From contig JAKAFW010000013.1 of NCBI GenBank assembly GCA_021817845.1, positions 1 through 64,000 of the forward strand: a stretch of 64,000 bases of DNA, read 5' to 3'. Both the position numbers and the translations under genes were made by a program. Source of the stretch: FEN-1297 sp021817845. GTDB taxonomy: Bacteria > Bacteroidota > Ignavibacteria > Ignavibacteriales > Ignavibacteriaceae. Under the pieces are notes generated by a model that ran no database searches, was not told the DNA's origin, and saw nothing but the letters and a program-made list of their open reading frames with translations. Of this stretch, positions 15,726-25,301 are shown one piece after another; positions within the stretch are counted from its first letter, which is position 1, and each line of letters opens with the position of its first letter.

Positions 15726-16502
15726 TTATTTCGATTTTAGAATTTGAATAACATTATAGCTTGCTTCATCAACCATATAAGTAAAATTATCTACTTTATT
15801 AACAAAGAAGTTATATGCAACAATTCCAAGGATCGCAGTTATAAGCCCACCGGCTGTATTAATTAGTGCTTCTGAAATACCCGTTGCAAGTTGAATAGCA
15901 TCCGGAGTACCGGCATGTGCCATTGCAGCAAAAGCTCTAATCATACCGATAACTGTTCCCAAAAGACCAACCATTGTTGCAATTGAAGCTATTGTTGAAA
16001 GTGTAATAAGATTTTTTTCTAATAGTGGGGTTTCAAGCATAGATGCTTCTTCAACGGCTCTTTGAACTTCGACTAATTGTTTTTCAGCATCAACTGATTT
16101 GCCTTTGCCGGTAAGCTCTTTATATCTTAAAAGAGAGGCTTTAATAACATTTGCTACAGAACCTCTTTGTTTATCACAGCTTTCAATAGCTGCATCGTAG
16201 TCTCCACTTTCTAATTGAGCGATAACATCTTTAAAAAAGTTAGGTACTGCTCTTTTTCCACCAGCTTTTTTTAATGTAAGTATTCTTTCAAAAATAATAG
16301 CAACATCCATAAGTGAAAGCATAATTAATAAAACGACGAGTGGACCGCCGGTATAAATTGTGCCTAATAAGTTACCGCCTGAGTTCGTACGTCCAACGCC
16401 GTCAACAAAGTTGGCAGGATTTCCGAATACAAAATTATAAATTGCTAAAGCAATTAAAAATGCAGCAATAGTTAGGACAGTGATAAAAACAGATTGTTTC
16501 AT
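15726..16502 (-). CDS. exbB: MotA/TolQ/ExbB proton channel protein
   Basis: 258 residues, first gene of the operon. Helices at about 5-24, 52-72, 163-186 and 208-230. The family signature lies in the third and fourth: TLSTIASIATMVGLLGTVIGMIRAF and GISEALINTAGGLITAILGIVAYN. The cytoplasmic loop (about 75-160) carries the usual charged helices. It forms the pentameric stator that, with ExbD, turns proton flow into movement of TonB. The extra N-terminal helix is typical of Bacteroidota-type ExbB. Confidence 0.92.
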   Translation of the reverse strand: MKQSVFITVLTIAAFLIALAIYNFVFGNPANFVDGVGRTNSGGNLLGTIYTGGPLVVLLIMLSLMDVAIIFERILTLKKAGGKRAVPNFFKDVIAQLESGDYDAAIESCDKQRGSVANVIKASLLRYKELTGKGKSVDAEKQLVEVQRAVEEASMLETPLLEKNLITLSTIASIATMVGLLGTVIGMIRAFAAMAHAGTPDAIQLATGISEALINTAGGLITAILGIVAYNFFVNKVDNFTYMVDEASYNVIQILKSK

Positions 16503-16733
16503 GGGTGATAGTTCTCCATAATTTGTTTAATGTATGTTAATTATTTAACTATTATTGTTTCACAAAAGTTATGCCGAGATGTTTGCTCATTTATCAAAGA
16601 AATTTCCTTTGAATTGTGCCTATTTTAACGCAGTTAACATTTTGTGTGTAATCAACTTGGTGAAAATATATTAATTTTTTTTCAAAAAGAAATGATTTTT
16701 TTTAACTCTTTATTTTTGACTTCGTTATAGTTC

Positions 16734-16777
16734 TTTCAAATTGAAATGGATTTCATTCAATTACTTTCAATTTGAAA
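16734..16777. promoter_or_regulatory. Paired 13-base palindromes, candidate operator
   Basis: TTTCAAATTGAAA (16734-16746) and TTTCAATTTGAAA (16765-16777) are each palindromic around one central base and are exact reverse complements of each other. Their centres are 31 bases apart, close to three helical turns. They lie between the NtrC-type regulator gene (stop 16790) and exbB (start 16502), about 235-275 bases upstream of exbB. This suggests two sites for one dimeric regulator. The spacer has a further small dyad (GAAAT-GG-ATTTC). Confidence 0.45.
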
Positions 16778-16789
16778 TAGAATATTGAT

Positions 16790-18118
16790 TCAAATTTTAT
16801 ATTCTTTTCTTTTCCTCCAAAGAGTTGTAAGCGAGATTCCGAGAATTCTTGCCGCGTCTTTGGGATTGTTAAATTTCTTCAACATTTCAATTATATAATT
16901 TTTTTCTACTTCGGCTAGGCTGGGGATAAGTAAGCCAAATTCTTTATTATTGCCATGAAAAATTTCAGAGGGTAGGTTTTCCACTTTAATTACTCTATCC
17001 TTTGCCAAAACTATTGAACGATTAATAACGTTCTCAAGCTCTCTTATATTGCCAGGCCATGAATATTCGTTTAATAATTTCATTACATCTGCAGACATTG
17101 AAATCTCGCTATCGGGAGAATACTTTTTCAGAAAGTGCTCTACTAACAACGGAATATCCTCTTTCCTTTCTCTTAAAGGCGGTAATTTTATTCTAATTCC
17201 ACTTAACCGGTAATAAAAATCTTCCCTTAAATCGCCGCTTTTTATATCATCATCTATATTTCTGTTAGTTGCGCTTATAATTCTAACATTTACTTTTCTT
17301 GTAATGCTTTCACCGACTCTTTCAAACTCCATACTTTGGAGAAACCGCAAAAGCTTAACTTGCATTGCCTTAGGAACTTCGCCTACTTCGTCTAGGAAAA
17401 CGCTTCCTTGATCTGCCATTTCAAATCTGCCGATTCTATCTTTGGAAGCTCCGGTATACGATCCTTTAATATGTCCGAATACTTCGCTTTCGAAAAGATT
17501 CTCAGGCATTGCTGCACAATTTATTGTAATAAAAGCGTTTGCTTCTCTTTTGCTGTTTTGATGAATAAATCTTGCAAGAATCTCTTTTCCTGTGCCGCTT
17601 TCACCTTCAATTAAAACTGGGATATCACTATCGGAAATATCTTTGCTTAATTTTAAAATTTCGCGCATCTGATAATTATTGGAAATGATTTCGCCGGTTC
17701 CAATAGATTCTTCTATCTGCGCTCTTAAACCTTGTACTTCTTTTAAGAGCATGTGATGTTCAAAAACTTTTTCGGAAAGATGAACAAATTCTTTGTGCGT
17801 GAAAGGTTTTGTAATATAATCGTACGCTCCCCCTTTGATTGCTTCGACGGCTGTTTCAATTGATCCGTGAGCGGTCATTAAAACAACCGTTGTGTCTGGT
17901 GAAATGGTTTTTAATTGCGAAAGAACCTGTAGCCCGTCAATCGGCTCCATTTTCAAATCAATAAAAGCAATATCAAAATAAATTTCTTGCGCTCTTTTTA
18001 ATGCTTCTACCGGACTGCTGAAAATTTCGGGTAAAAAATTTTGCGAGCTTAAAGATAGTTCTATTACTTTTAAAATATTTATCTCATCGTCAACAACTAA
18101 AACTTTGCTTCTATTCAT
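16790..18118 (-). CDS. Sigma-54-dependent NtrC-family response regulator
   Basis: 442 residues. Receiver domain 1-120 with phospho-acceptor Asp54 (FIDLKM), Thr82 and Lys104. AAA+ domain about 140-375: Walker A GESGTGKE (172-179), Walker B FLDEVG (241-246) and the sigma-54-contacting loop, here GSYTGA (219-224) rather than GAFTGA. A Fis-type helix-turn-helix closes the protein (DAARILGISLTTLWRKRKEY). It activates RpoN promoters after phosphorylation, here presumably by the kinase whose end overlaps its start by 8 bases. Targets cannot be read from the window; I found no clear GG-N10-GC element before exbB. Confidence 0.93.
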   Translation of the reverse strand: MNRSKVLVVDDEINILKVIELSLSSQNFLPEIFSSPVEALKRAQEIYFDIAFIDLKMEPIDGLQVLSQLKTISPDTTVVLMTAHGSIETAVEAIKGGAYDYITKPFTHKEFVHLSEKVFEHHMLLKEVQGLRAQIEESIGTGEIISNNYQMREILKLSKDISDSDIPVLIEGESGTGKEILARFIHQNSKREANAFITINCAAMPENLFESEVFGHIKGSYTGASKDRIGRFEMADQGSVFLDEVGEVPKAMQVKLLRFLQSMEFERVGESITRKVNVRIISATNRNIDDDIKSGDLREDFYYRLSGIRIKLPPLRERKEDIPLLVEHFLKKYSPDSEISMSADVMKLLNEYSWPGNIRELENVINRSIVLAKDRVIKVENLPSEIFHGNNKEFGLLIPSLAEVEKNYIIEMLKKFNNPKDAARILGISLTTLWRKRKEYKI

Positions 18119-19964
18119 TCCTTTGAACCGGTAAAATTATTTCAAACTTACTGCCCACGCCGGGCTCACTGTAAACATTTATCGAGCCTTTGTGAAGCTC
18201 GATTATTTCCTTTGCAATCGTTAATCCTAAGCCAACACTGCCGGGACGGCTTCCGCTTACCTGAACAAACTTATCAAAAATTTTATCAATATATTCCGGG
18301 CTTATTCCGGTACCTGTATCAGAAATCGTAATTATAACGTTACCATTTTTAGCCGAAGCATTTACATTTATATCGCCGCCCTTATCTGTAAACTTTATTG
18401 AGTTGCCGATAAAATTTCCGATTGCTCTTATTAAATAATCATAGTCTGCTAAAATTGGCGGCAGCATTTCATCTGTAGAATAGTTAAGCGAAATTTTCTT
18501 TTCTTTACATTGAAGTGAAAATGATTTGATGCATTCTTCAATTAAAGAGTTTACCTTAAGCGCTTCAAAATTAAGCTGGATTCCTCCGGATTCAATGCGA
18601 GACAATTCTAAAATCTCCTTTACCAAACGATTAAGCCGGTCGTAATCCTCCTTCATGGAAAAAATAAGTTCCTTTTGCTTTATGGAAAGTTCCCCTACAA
18701 CACCGTCTTCAAGAATTCCTATCGCCATTCCCATAGAAGTTAAAGGTGTTTTAAGCTCGTGAGAAACCTTTGCAACAAATTCCGACTTCAGTCTATCAAG
18801 CTCTTCATATTTTGTGATATCGCTAAAGACAATCAAAGCAGCGTTTATATCACTCTCCGGTAGTATAATCGAAGAATATCTTATTTTATAAAATCTTACT
18901 CTTCCGTTCGTATCAATAATTCTTAAAACATTTTCATCTTCATCTGAATTTATTGATGAGGCGGAAGTTACATATTTCTTTATATCCTTATAAATTTTTT
19001 CGTCTTTAATAACTTCATTTAAAAATACTTTTTCGGATTTCAAATTTCCAAAATCTTCTTTGAAAGCTTTATTTGCTAGGAGGATTTCCATACTGCTGTT
19101 AACCATTAATACCGGATCGTTAATGCTTTCGATAATAACATCTGATTTTCTTTTTTCATAAAGAATTTTATTGATGTTCAGCTCTTCATATTTCTTTAGT
19201 TTGCCGACCATGCTGTTGAACTCATCGGCTAAAATTCCAATCTCATCCGAATCATCTGTCTGAATTTCCTGATCAAAATTACCGGCGGCAACGTATTTTA
19301 CGGATCTAGTAAGGTCACTTACAGGCTTAACAATAAAATTGGAAAACTTTGTGCTAAATACCAGGCTAATCACTGTTCCAAGTATTGCTAGAAACAACAT
19401 TGTAAAAGCTGCAATCCTAGTAATTGATTGAACTCTTTCATCTGCACGGCTAATAAAATTGTGGTTGGTCTCAAAAATATGGTAGCATTTCGACTTGATG
19501 TTTGAAATTAAATTTATCGCTTGGACGTATTGATTTTTTTCTGATGGATTGGAATAAATGAAAGAATTGTTTACAACAGAACTTATTTCAGAAAGAAAAA
19601 CCCTGTATTGATCGTTTAAGCTGTCCAAAAAAGTAATTTGATCCGGAGTATTAGCTGCTTCTCTTGCTTTTTCGAACCAGAAAAAAAAATCCTGTTTGGC
19701 AAATTGAAAAAGCTTTTCACCGCGGGCGGGATTTTCCTTATCTATAATCATAAACAAGGCGTTTGTCTGATCGTCTAAAGACCTCACCATATTATCAGCA
19801 GCAACTATGCTGGAATAATTTTGAACGATAATTGATCTAAACGATTCGTTAAGCCTGTTAAAATTATACAGACTCCAGAACATAACACCGATCATGATTA
19901 AAATAACGACGATATAGCCGGTGAGAATTTTCGCCTTTAAGGTTGTAAAAAGAGTTCTAAACAT
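18111..19964 (-). CDS. Membrane sensor histidine kinase
   Basis: 617 residues. Helix 1 (about 13-32), a periplasmic four-helix-type sensor region (33-182), helix 2 (183-205), a HAMP domain (about 207-260), a PAS domain (about 270-385), then HisKA with phospho-acceptor His402 (VSHELKTPLTSM). The ATPase domain has the N-box IGNFIGNSIKFTDKGG, the G1 box ISDTGTGISPEY and SVGLGLTIAKEI. It overlaps the response regulator gene by 8 bases; the two form a two-component system. The signal is unknown. Confidence 0.94.
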   Translation of the reverse strand: MFRTLFTTLKAKILTGYIVVILIMIGVMFWSLYNFNRLNESFRSIIVQNYSSIVAADNMVRSLDDQTNALFMIIDKENPARGEKLFQFAKQDFFFWFEKAREAANTPDQITFLDSLNDQYRVFLSEISSVVNNSFIYSNPSEKNQYVQAINLISNIKSKCYHIFETNHNFISRADERVQSITRIAAFTMLFLAILGTVISLVFSTKFSNFIVKPVSDLTRSVKYVAAGNFDQEIQTDDSDEIGILADEFNSMVGKLKKYEELNINKILYEKRKSDVIIESINDPVLMVNSSMEILLANKAFKEDFGNLKSEKVFLNEVIKDEKIYKDIKKYVTSASSINSDEDENVLRIIDTNGRVRFYKIRYSSIILPESDINAALIVFSDITKYEELDRLKSEFVAKVSHELKTPLTSMGMAIGILEDGVVGELSIKQKELIFSMKEDYDRLNRLVKEILELSRIESGGIQLNFEALKVNSLIEECIKSFSLQCKEKKISLNYSTDEMLPPILADYDYLIRAIGNFIGNSIKFTDKGGDINVNASAKNGNVIITISDTGTGISPEYIDKIFDKFVQVSGSRPGSVGLGLTIAKEIIELHKGSINVYSEPGVGSKFEIILPVQRNE

Positions 19965-20068
19965 TTTTATTTCAAATTATATCTGTAATAAATAATCAAA
20001 AGTTGAAATAAAAACAAAGCAGAAATAGTTATAATTTTATAATATTAAAAATTGGAAGAGATTTCTGA

Positions 20069-21298
20069 TCAAACCAACTTTAAATAATCTTGAATTTCTT
20101 TTATCTCTTTACCTGATTTTATCTTTTTGTAATATTTTAAGGCATTTTGAAGTAATTTTTTACTTTCTGCTTTCATGCCCTTTTCATTGTACAAGATAGC
20201 AAGCTCAAATTCAGATTCCGATTGGTTAAGTTCATTTTTTAAATCTTTATTAATTCTTATACTCGTAAGGAGATAACCTTCGGCGAGAGAATAATTTTTA
20301 AGATTCCGTTGTATCATCCCCTTAATTTTATATGTGTCGGCGATCGATAATTTATCGTTTACCTGAAAACAAATTTCCAAAGCTTCATTTGCAAACGCTT
20401 CTGCAAGGTTAATTTCATTTAGCTTTGCATAAATAAATGCTTTGCCCGAGTAGGACATTCCAATTGATTGAATGTAATTAATTTTCTGAGCGTTAGAAAT
20501 GCTTTTATCAAACTCACGTAGAGCTGCCTTGTAAGAATTTTTCTTCGTAAAAAGCATTCCGATATTGTGATGAATTTCGGCTATCCGCTTAATATTTCGA
20601 ACCTTTTCAAAATTTAAAAGCGCTCTGTTGTAATAAGCAAAAGCTAAATTAAGATCGCCTTGAATGTTGTTAATAATTCCAAGGTTTATTTCAATTTTTC
20701 CGATTAGGGAACTGTCTGTGTTTGAGTTTAAGAATGCAAGGCTTTTTTCAAAATGCATCTTAGCTTTTTTCAGGTCACCGAAATCTCCGTAAATTGTTCC
20801 CAAAATATTTTCGCAATTTGCGGCGCCTTTTACATCATTTTGTTTTTTGAAAAGCGCCCTTGCCTTTTTAATATAACTTAAACTTAGTTGCCATAAAGCT
20901 TGACGGCTAAAAACATCTCCAAGAGCAAGTGCGGCATTTGCAGCAATTCCTTCAAAATTCTTTTTCCCTTTTGTTTCTTTTAATATTTTTTCGTGAATAT
21001 AAACTGCCGATGGAAATTCCCCAGTTATAATAGTAAACTGCCCAACATGAAGAAGTAGCTCAAGAAATTTCACATTGTCAAGTCTTGACTTAGCGAATGT
21101 CAAAAGCAAGTCAATTTTTGATTGAAGTTTAGATTGATTTATTTCTTCTACGTGGGACTTTATCCGGGTAGATTTTCCGGCGGAAGATTTCCTTTCCACA
21201 GAAAGTTTTTTTTCTATAACTGCAAAATCATTTTTATCTAAAAAATTTTTCAGTATTTCAGTTAGAAGATTATCTTCTCTATGGTCAGAAATTTTCAC
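20069..21298 (-). CDS. Cytoplasmic TPR-repeat protein
   Basis: 409 residues, no signal peptide or membrane helix. A charged, Lys/Ser-rich N-terminus (about 1-80) is followed by about eight tetratricopeptide units. Examples are NILGTIYGDFGDLKKAKMHF, NLGIINNIQGDLNLAFAYY and HHNIGMLFTKKNSYKAAL. These longer units with a Gly-Asp turn resemble the Rap/LGN style of TPR. It lies 104 bases upstream of the kinase gene on the same strand and may be in its unit. A binding or sensory-adaptor role is inference. Confidence 0.75.
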   Translation of the reverse strand: MKISDHREDNLLTEILKNFLDKNDFAVIEKKLSVERKSSAGKSTRIKSHVEEINQSKLQSKIDLLLTFAKSRLDNVKFLELLLHVGQFTIITGEFPSAVYIHEKILKETKGKKNFEGIAANAALALGDVFSRQALWQLSLSYIKKARALFKKQNDVKGAANCENILGTIYGDFGDLKKAKMHFEKSLAFLNSNTDSSLIGKIEINLGIINNIQGDLNLAFAYYNRALLNFEKVRNIKRIAEIHHNIGMLFTKKNSYKAALREFDKSISNAQKINYIQSIGMSYSGKAFIYAKLNEINLAEAFANEALEICFQVNDKLSIADTYKIKGMIQRNLKNYSLAEGYLLTSIRINKDLKNELNQSESEFELAILYNEKGMKAESKKLLQNALKYYKKIKSGKEIKEIQDYLKLV

Positions 21299-21446
21299 AT
21301 TCTTCCAATTATTTTAAGAGTAAAAAAAAACATTAAATAAAAATAACTCAACTTAAATTCCTAATCAATATACCAAACTACTTTACTTGTTGGTACTTAT
21401 TGCTTCAAGATTTTTATAAAAATGAAATTCTATTCCACAATTAGTC

Positions 21447-22016
21447 TTATCTTATTATTTGTGAAATTTCTTTGAACTCATCGGTGCCGCTTACTGCAAG
21501 AAGTTCAAATAAAATTGCCTCTGCGGTAGTTACTTCTGCACCGTGTTCTCTCATTCTTTTTAATGCAAATTTGTAATCGATTTCTTTCCTTGAAGATACT
21601 GCATCAGCAGCAACGTGCACCTGGAATCCGCTTGCTATTAAATCTAAAACTGTTTGTTGCACGCATACATGAGCTTCTATACCGGCGACAACGACCTGGG
21701 TAATTTTATTGTCTTTTAGTCTCGTAAAAAAATTACCGGCTCCGAAACAGCTAAAACTCATTTTTTGGATTGCGTTCAGCCCCTCAAGCTCTGCTAATAG
21801 CGGCGCCGTTGTTGGACCAAGTCCTTTCGGATATTGCTCCGTATAAAAAATTGGAACATTTAAAACTTTAAATCCTTTGATAAGTTTTGATGAATTGTTT
21901 ACTACCATTTCATGGTCTTTCATCACGGCAAGAATTTTTTCCTGGATGTCGATTAAAAGAAGAGCCGCACTATCTCGGATAAGAATTTTTTTATTTCGTT
22001 CAATTATTCCTTCCAT
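21447..22016 (-). CDS. Isochorismatase-family cysteine hydrolase
   Basis: 189 residues, the usual size. The Asp-Lys-Cys triad is visible: Asp23 (LLLIDIQEK), Lys85 (IQKMSFSCF) and Cys118 (AGIEAHVCVQQT). The typical cis-peptide motif VVVAGIEAHVC precedes the Cys. Family members hydrolyse small amides (nicotinamide, ureidoacrylate, N-carbamoyl compounds) or isochorismate. This one is of the YcaC-like, substrate-unknown kind. It starts 18 bases after the C39-like gene, so the two are co-transcribed. Confidence 0.85.
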   Translation of the reverse strand: MEGIIERNKKILIRDSAALLLIDIQEKILAVMKDHEMVVNNSSKLIKGFKVLNVPIFYTEQYPKGLGPTTAPLLAELEGLNAIQKMSFSCFGAGNFFTRLKDNKITQVVVAGIEAHVCVQQTVLDLIASGFQVHVAADAVSSRKEIDYKFALKRMREHGAEVTTAEAILFELLAVSGTDEFKEISQIIR

Positions 22017-22034
22017 AACATCTCCAAAAATATT

Positions 22035-22871
22035 CTAATAAATTGGGTCCATTCCATATTTACCGCAAGCATACATCATTAGTATTGAGGCAAGATCTAC
22101 AAGCGCTTTTTTTTGATCTTCATGATAAATTACAAGGTCATAAACTTCTGCTACAAATTGCATGTTGGTTAAAATTTTTTTTAGTTCCAGATATGTCGGG
22201 GTCCCATGCCAGTTAGCCACTTGTTTAATAAGTAAATTCTCATGCCTTCTTAAAAATTCATTAAAAGAAATAGTCCTTTTAGAAATCGGAGTCCTTGGAC
22301 GACAGATATTAATTAAATCATTAAAGTAAGTATCCCATTTTTCAGCTAATTGTTTATTACGGTCACGCATTACGAAACGCGCTTTCTCCAAAGAAAATTT
22401 TGCTTTAGTTGATGTTTTAAATTTAGGTGTTAAAACATAAGCGTCATAGCTTGTATATCCTGTCTCTTGGTCAATATATTTCCATCGCTTCAAAAGTTGA
22501 TTTTTAGTTAAAATAATAATCACTTTGTCCAGTCCGCTATCTACAACAATAAATTTATCCTGTTGTTCATTAATAACTGTGAACCAATGTTCCCAATCAT
22601 CAACGCTAAGAATGCACGGCAAACCTAACTTAAGGTGATCCTTCAATGCTTTAATCGCTTCATCAGGAGTTTCGCGGCGGAAATATTTCATCTTGCAGTC
22701 AAAAGTTTTTGCGGCTTTTGCAAGTCCTATTTCATCAGTTCCATACCACCATGTGCTGCCCGCTTTTTTACCGATTTCTCTTTCATTCTCAAATCTTCCA
22801 AGCATAACCAATGCATATTTTAATGCAAACGGACCGCATTGATATTTATAGGGTTGTGGATAAAAGCTCAT
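22035..22871 (-). CDS. C39-like papain-fold protein with extra C-terminal domain
   Basis: 278 residues, no signal peptide. Residues 1-150 look like a peptidase C39-like domain. The candidate catalytic residues are Cys12 in YQCGPFALKYAL, His95 in WEHWFTVI and Asp111 in FIVVDSG, in the right order and spacing. The C-terminal 110 residues are helical and basic, with no recognised motif. It is divergent from an ATP-grasp gene (97-base shared promoter region) and followed by an isochorismatase-type hydrolase. Papain-fold genes next to ATP-grasp genes are known from peptide ligation and cleavage systems, so a role on a small peptide or peptide-tagged substrate is plausible but unproven. Confidence 0.7.
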   Translation of the reverse strand: MSFYPQPYKYQCGPFALKYALVMLGRFENEREIGKKAGSTWWYGTDEIGLAKAAKTFDCKMKYFRRETPDEAIKALKDHLKLGLPCILSVDDWEHWFTVINEQQDKFIVVDSGLDKVIIILTKNQLLKRWKYIDQETGYTSYDAYVLTPKFKTSTKAKFSLEKARFVMRDRNKQLAEKWDTYFNDLINICRPRTPISKRTISFNEFLRRHENLLIKQVANWHGTPTYLELKKILTNMQFVAEVYDLVIYHEDQKKALVDLASILMMYACGKYGMDPIY

Positions 22872-22968
22872 AAGTCGTGATTTTTTATTTTAAAAGATAA
22901 AGAATCATTTTGATTAATTCACTAATGAATTTTGTTAAAAAGCGATTTTTAGCTATTTTTATTTTATT

Positions 22969-24024
22969 ATGAAATCAAAACTAAAAGTCGCTATCGTTTT
23001 TAATGAGGCTAATCCTGATTTATACATTAAGCCGTTTGACGCCAGTTCAAAGGAATTAAATTTTATTCCTTTCTTTGAAGTAGAAAACCTTACTCCTATT
23101 GAAGAATTCGAAATGTTGGTAGAACGTCTTTGCTCATCTGGCTTTAATGCTTATTCTCTTAATATAAAAGACGATATAAGTTGTCTTCTGAAAGACTTCA
23201 AAAAAAACAAACCTGATGTTGTCTTCAATTTTATAGAACTCTATAAAGAAAATTCCAGGCTTGAAATGAATGTGGTTGGTCTTTTAGACCTGCTTGGAAT
23301 TCCTTACACCGGCGCCTCTCCTATTTCCTTGGCAAATTGCCAAAATAAAGTTCTTGCTAAAAGAGTTCTTAACTCACACGGAATTGAGACTCCCAAGTTT
23401 ATTCTTGTCAGAGAGATTCCTAAAAATTTTAAACATAATCTAAAATTTCCCTTAATTGTAAAACCTGCTTTCGAAGATGCGAGTGTCGGAATTGAAAATG
23501 AATCTATAGTTGGAAATAATAAACAGCTTAAAGATAGAATTAATCATGTAATTACTTCTTTTTTACAACCGGCTCTTGTTGAAGAATTTATTGATGGAAG
23601 AGAACTTAACGTTGCAGTTTTTGGAGACGAAAATCCAGTCGCGCTTCCTATTAGTGAAATTGATTTTAGTGAGATGCCCGATCATCTTTATAACATTGTT
23701 AGCTACCAGGCAAAGTGGGACCCTCTCCATGAAGCATACCATAAAACAATCCCAAGTTGCCCAGCAAATCTTCCTATAGAAATTGAATTAAAAGCAAAGG
23801 AAATAGCTGTTGCTTCTTTCAAAACGATGGAATGCCGTGACTATGGAAGAGTTGATATGCGTTTGACAAAAAATAATGAGATTTTTGTGCTTGAAGTTAA
23901 TCCTAATCCCGATTTAACCGAAGGCGCCGGTTTTATGCGCTCCTCCGAAGCGGCCGGTTATTCCTATGAGCAGGTTCTTGAAAAAATTATTTATTTCGCT
24001 TGGGCAAGAAAAAAATCAACCTAA
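22969..24024 (+). CDS. ATP-grasp ligase, D-alanine-D-alanine ligase-like
   Basis: 351 residues. An N-terminal domain (VAIVFNEANPD, and NFIELYKENSRLEMNVVGLLDLLGIPYTGAS) resembles that of D-Ala-D-Ala ligases. The ATP-grasp fold follows with Lys127, VKPAFEDASVGI (164-175), VEEFIDGRELNVAVFG (204-219) and metal ligands Asp296, Glu309 and Asn311 (VDMRL, LEVNPNP). It probably couples a carboxylate to an amine via an acyl phosphate. It is not a standard Ddl: the usual Ddl N-terminal GGxSxE motif is absent and it is not beside mur genes. MFS and DedA genes follow closely, and a C39-like protein is divergent. Confidence 0.82.
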   Translation: MKSKLKVAIVFNEANPDLYIKPFDASSKELNFIPFFEVENLTPIEEFEMLVERLCSSGFNAYSLNIKDDISCLLKDFKKNKPDVVFNFIELYKENSRLEMNVVGLLDLLGIPYTGASPISLANCQNKVLAKRVLNSHGIETPKFILVREIPKNFKHNLKFPLIVKPAFEDASVGIENESIVGNNKQLKDRINHVITSFLQPALVEEFIDGRELNVAVFGDENPVALPISEIDFSEMPDHLYNIVSYQAKWDPLHEAYHKTIPSCPANLPIEIELKAKEIAVASFKTMECRDYGRVDMRLTKNNEIFVLEVNPNPDLTEGAGFMRSSEAAGYSYEQVLEKIIYFAWARKKST

Positions 24025-24039
24025 TAAAGGAATATTAGA

Positions 24040-25275
24040 ATGAATTATAAGAAAAAAGAATTGACAACAAAAATTCTCAACCTCACCGTTCTTGTTTCAG
24101 CCCTTGGTTATTTTGTAGATATTTATGATTTATTGATTTTCGGAATTGTCCGCATTCCCAGTTTAAAATATTTGGGGTTACACGGAAACCAGCTAATTGA
24201 TTCCGGTGTCTTCCTTCTTAATATGCAAATGGGCGGAATGCTTATCGGTGGAATAATTTGGGGAATTTGGGGCGATAAAAGGGGGCGAATCTCTGTTTTA
24301 TTTGGCTCTATCTTCCTTTATTCAGTTGCAAATTTTCTTAACGCTTTTGTATCTTCAATCGGAATGTATGCTGGATTAAGATTTTTAGCCGGTATTGGAT
24401 TAGCCGGTGAACTTGGTGCCGCTATTACTCTTGTTAGCGAAGTCATGACCAAAGAAACCCGCGGCTATGGAACTACAATGGTTGCAACAATCGGAGTAAT
24501 GGGTGCAATCCTTGGCGGAATAGTCGGAGATCTCTTCTCATGGCAAACAGCTTATATAATCGGTGCTGTACTCGGAATAATATTATTGATTACCAGAATA
24601 AGCCTTTTTGAATCCGGTATGTACAACTCTATTAAAGCTTCAGCTGTAAAGAAAGGAAAATTCTTTAGCTTATTTAATTCTAAAGATAGATTTTTAAGAT
24701 ATGCAAACTCTATCTTGATCGGCTTGCCAAATTGGTTTGTAATTGGGATACTAATCACTTTTTCTCCGGAATTTGCAAAAGCCCTTGGCGTCACTGGTCC
24801 AATAAATGCCGGGAACGCAATTCTTTTTTCTTACCTAGGATTAACTATCGGTGATTTTGCGAGCGGCTTTCTAAGCCAAATTTTGAAAAGCAGGAAAAAA
24901 GCAATATTAATTTTTGTATCATTAACTGCTTTTTTATCACTAATTTATTTATTTACACACAACTTAAATCCGACTGAATTTTACATCTTATGCACTTTGA
25001 TAGGTATTGCAAATGGTTACTGGGCTGTCTTCGTTATGTCTGCTTCCGAACAGTTTGGAACAAATCTAAGAGCAACAGTTACCACAACGGTTCCAAATTT
25101 TATTCGGGGCTCCGTAATACCTATAACGCTTGCATTTAATTTTTTACGGTTGCCGCTTGGGATGATTTATTCCGCAGTAATTGTAGGAACAATAGTTTTT
25201 ATTATTTCATTTATTTCTCTTTATTTCTTAAGAGAAACTTACGGCGTAGACCTTGATTATATAGAAAATATTTAA
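24040..25275 (+). CDS. Major facilitator superfamily transporter
   Basis: 411 residues, about 12 membrane helices. The first helix has GYFVDIYDLLIFG, and the loop after helix 2 carries GDKRGRISVLFGS, the MFS motif A (G-D-K-R-G-R). GLRFLAGIGLAGELG and EVMTKETRGYGTT also resemble the metabolite:H+ symporter and sugar porter groups. It starts 15 bases after the ATP-grasp stop, so it may move the ligase's substrate or product. The direction of transport is not visible. Confidence 0.88.
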   Translation: MNYKKKELTTKILNLTVLVSALGYFVDIYDLLIFGIVRIPSLKYLGLHGNQLIDSGVFLLNMQMGGMLIGGIIWGIWGDKRGRISVLFGSIFLYSVANFLNAFVSSIGMYAGLRFLAGIGLAGELGAAITLVSEVMTKETRGYGTTMVATIGVMGAILGGIVGDLFSWQTAYIIGAVLGIILLITRISLFESGMYNSIKASAVKKGKFFSLFNSKDRFLRYANSILIGLPNWFVIGILITFSPEFAKALGVTGPINAGNAILFSYLGLTIGDFASGFLSQILKSRKKAILIFVSLTAFLSLIYLFTHNLNPTEFYILCTLIGIANGYWAVFVMSASEQFGTNLRATVTTTVPNFIRGSVIPITLAFNFLRLPLGMIYSAVIVGTIVFIISFISLYFLRETYGVDLDYIENI

Positions 25276-25301
25276 CCTTACTAAATTCGGAAAATACTTT
25301 T

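Noticed and set aside
22969..24024. Housekeeping D-alanine-D-alanine ligase
   Set aside because: The ATP-grasp core fits, but the Ddl N-terminal signature and any cell-wall gene context are absent.
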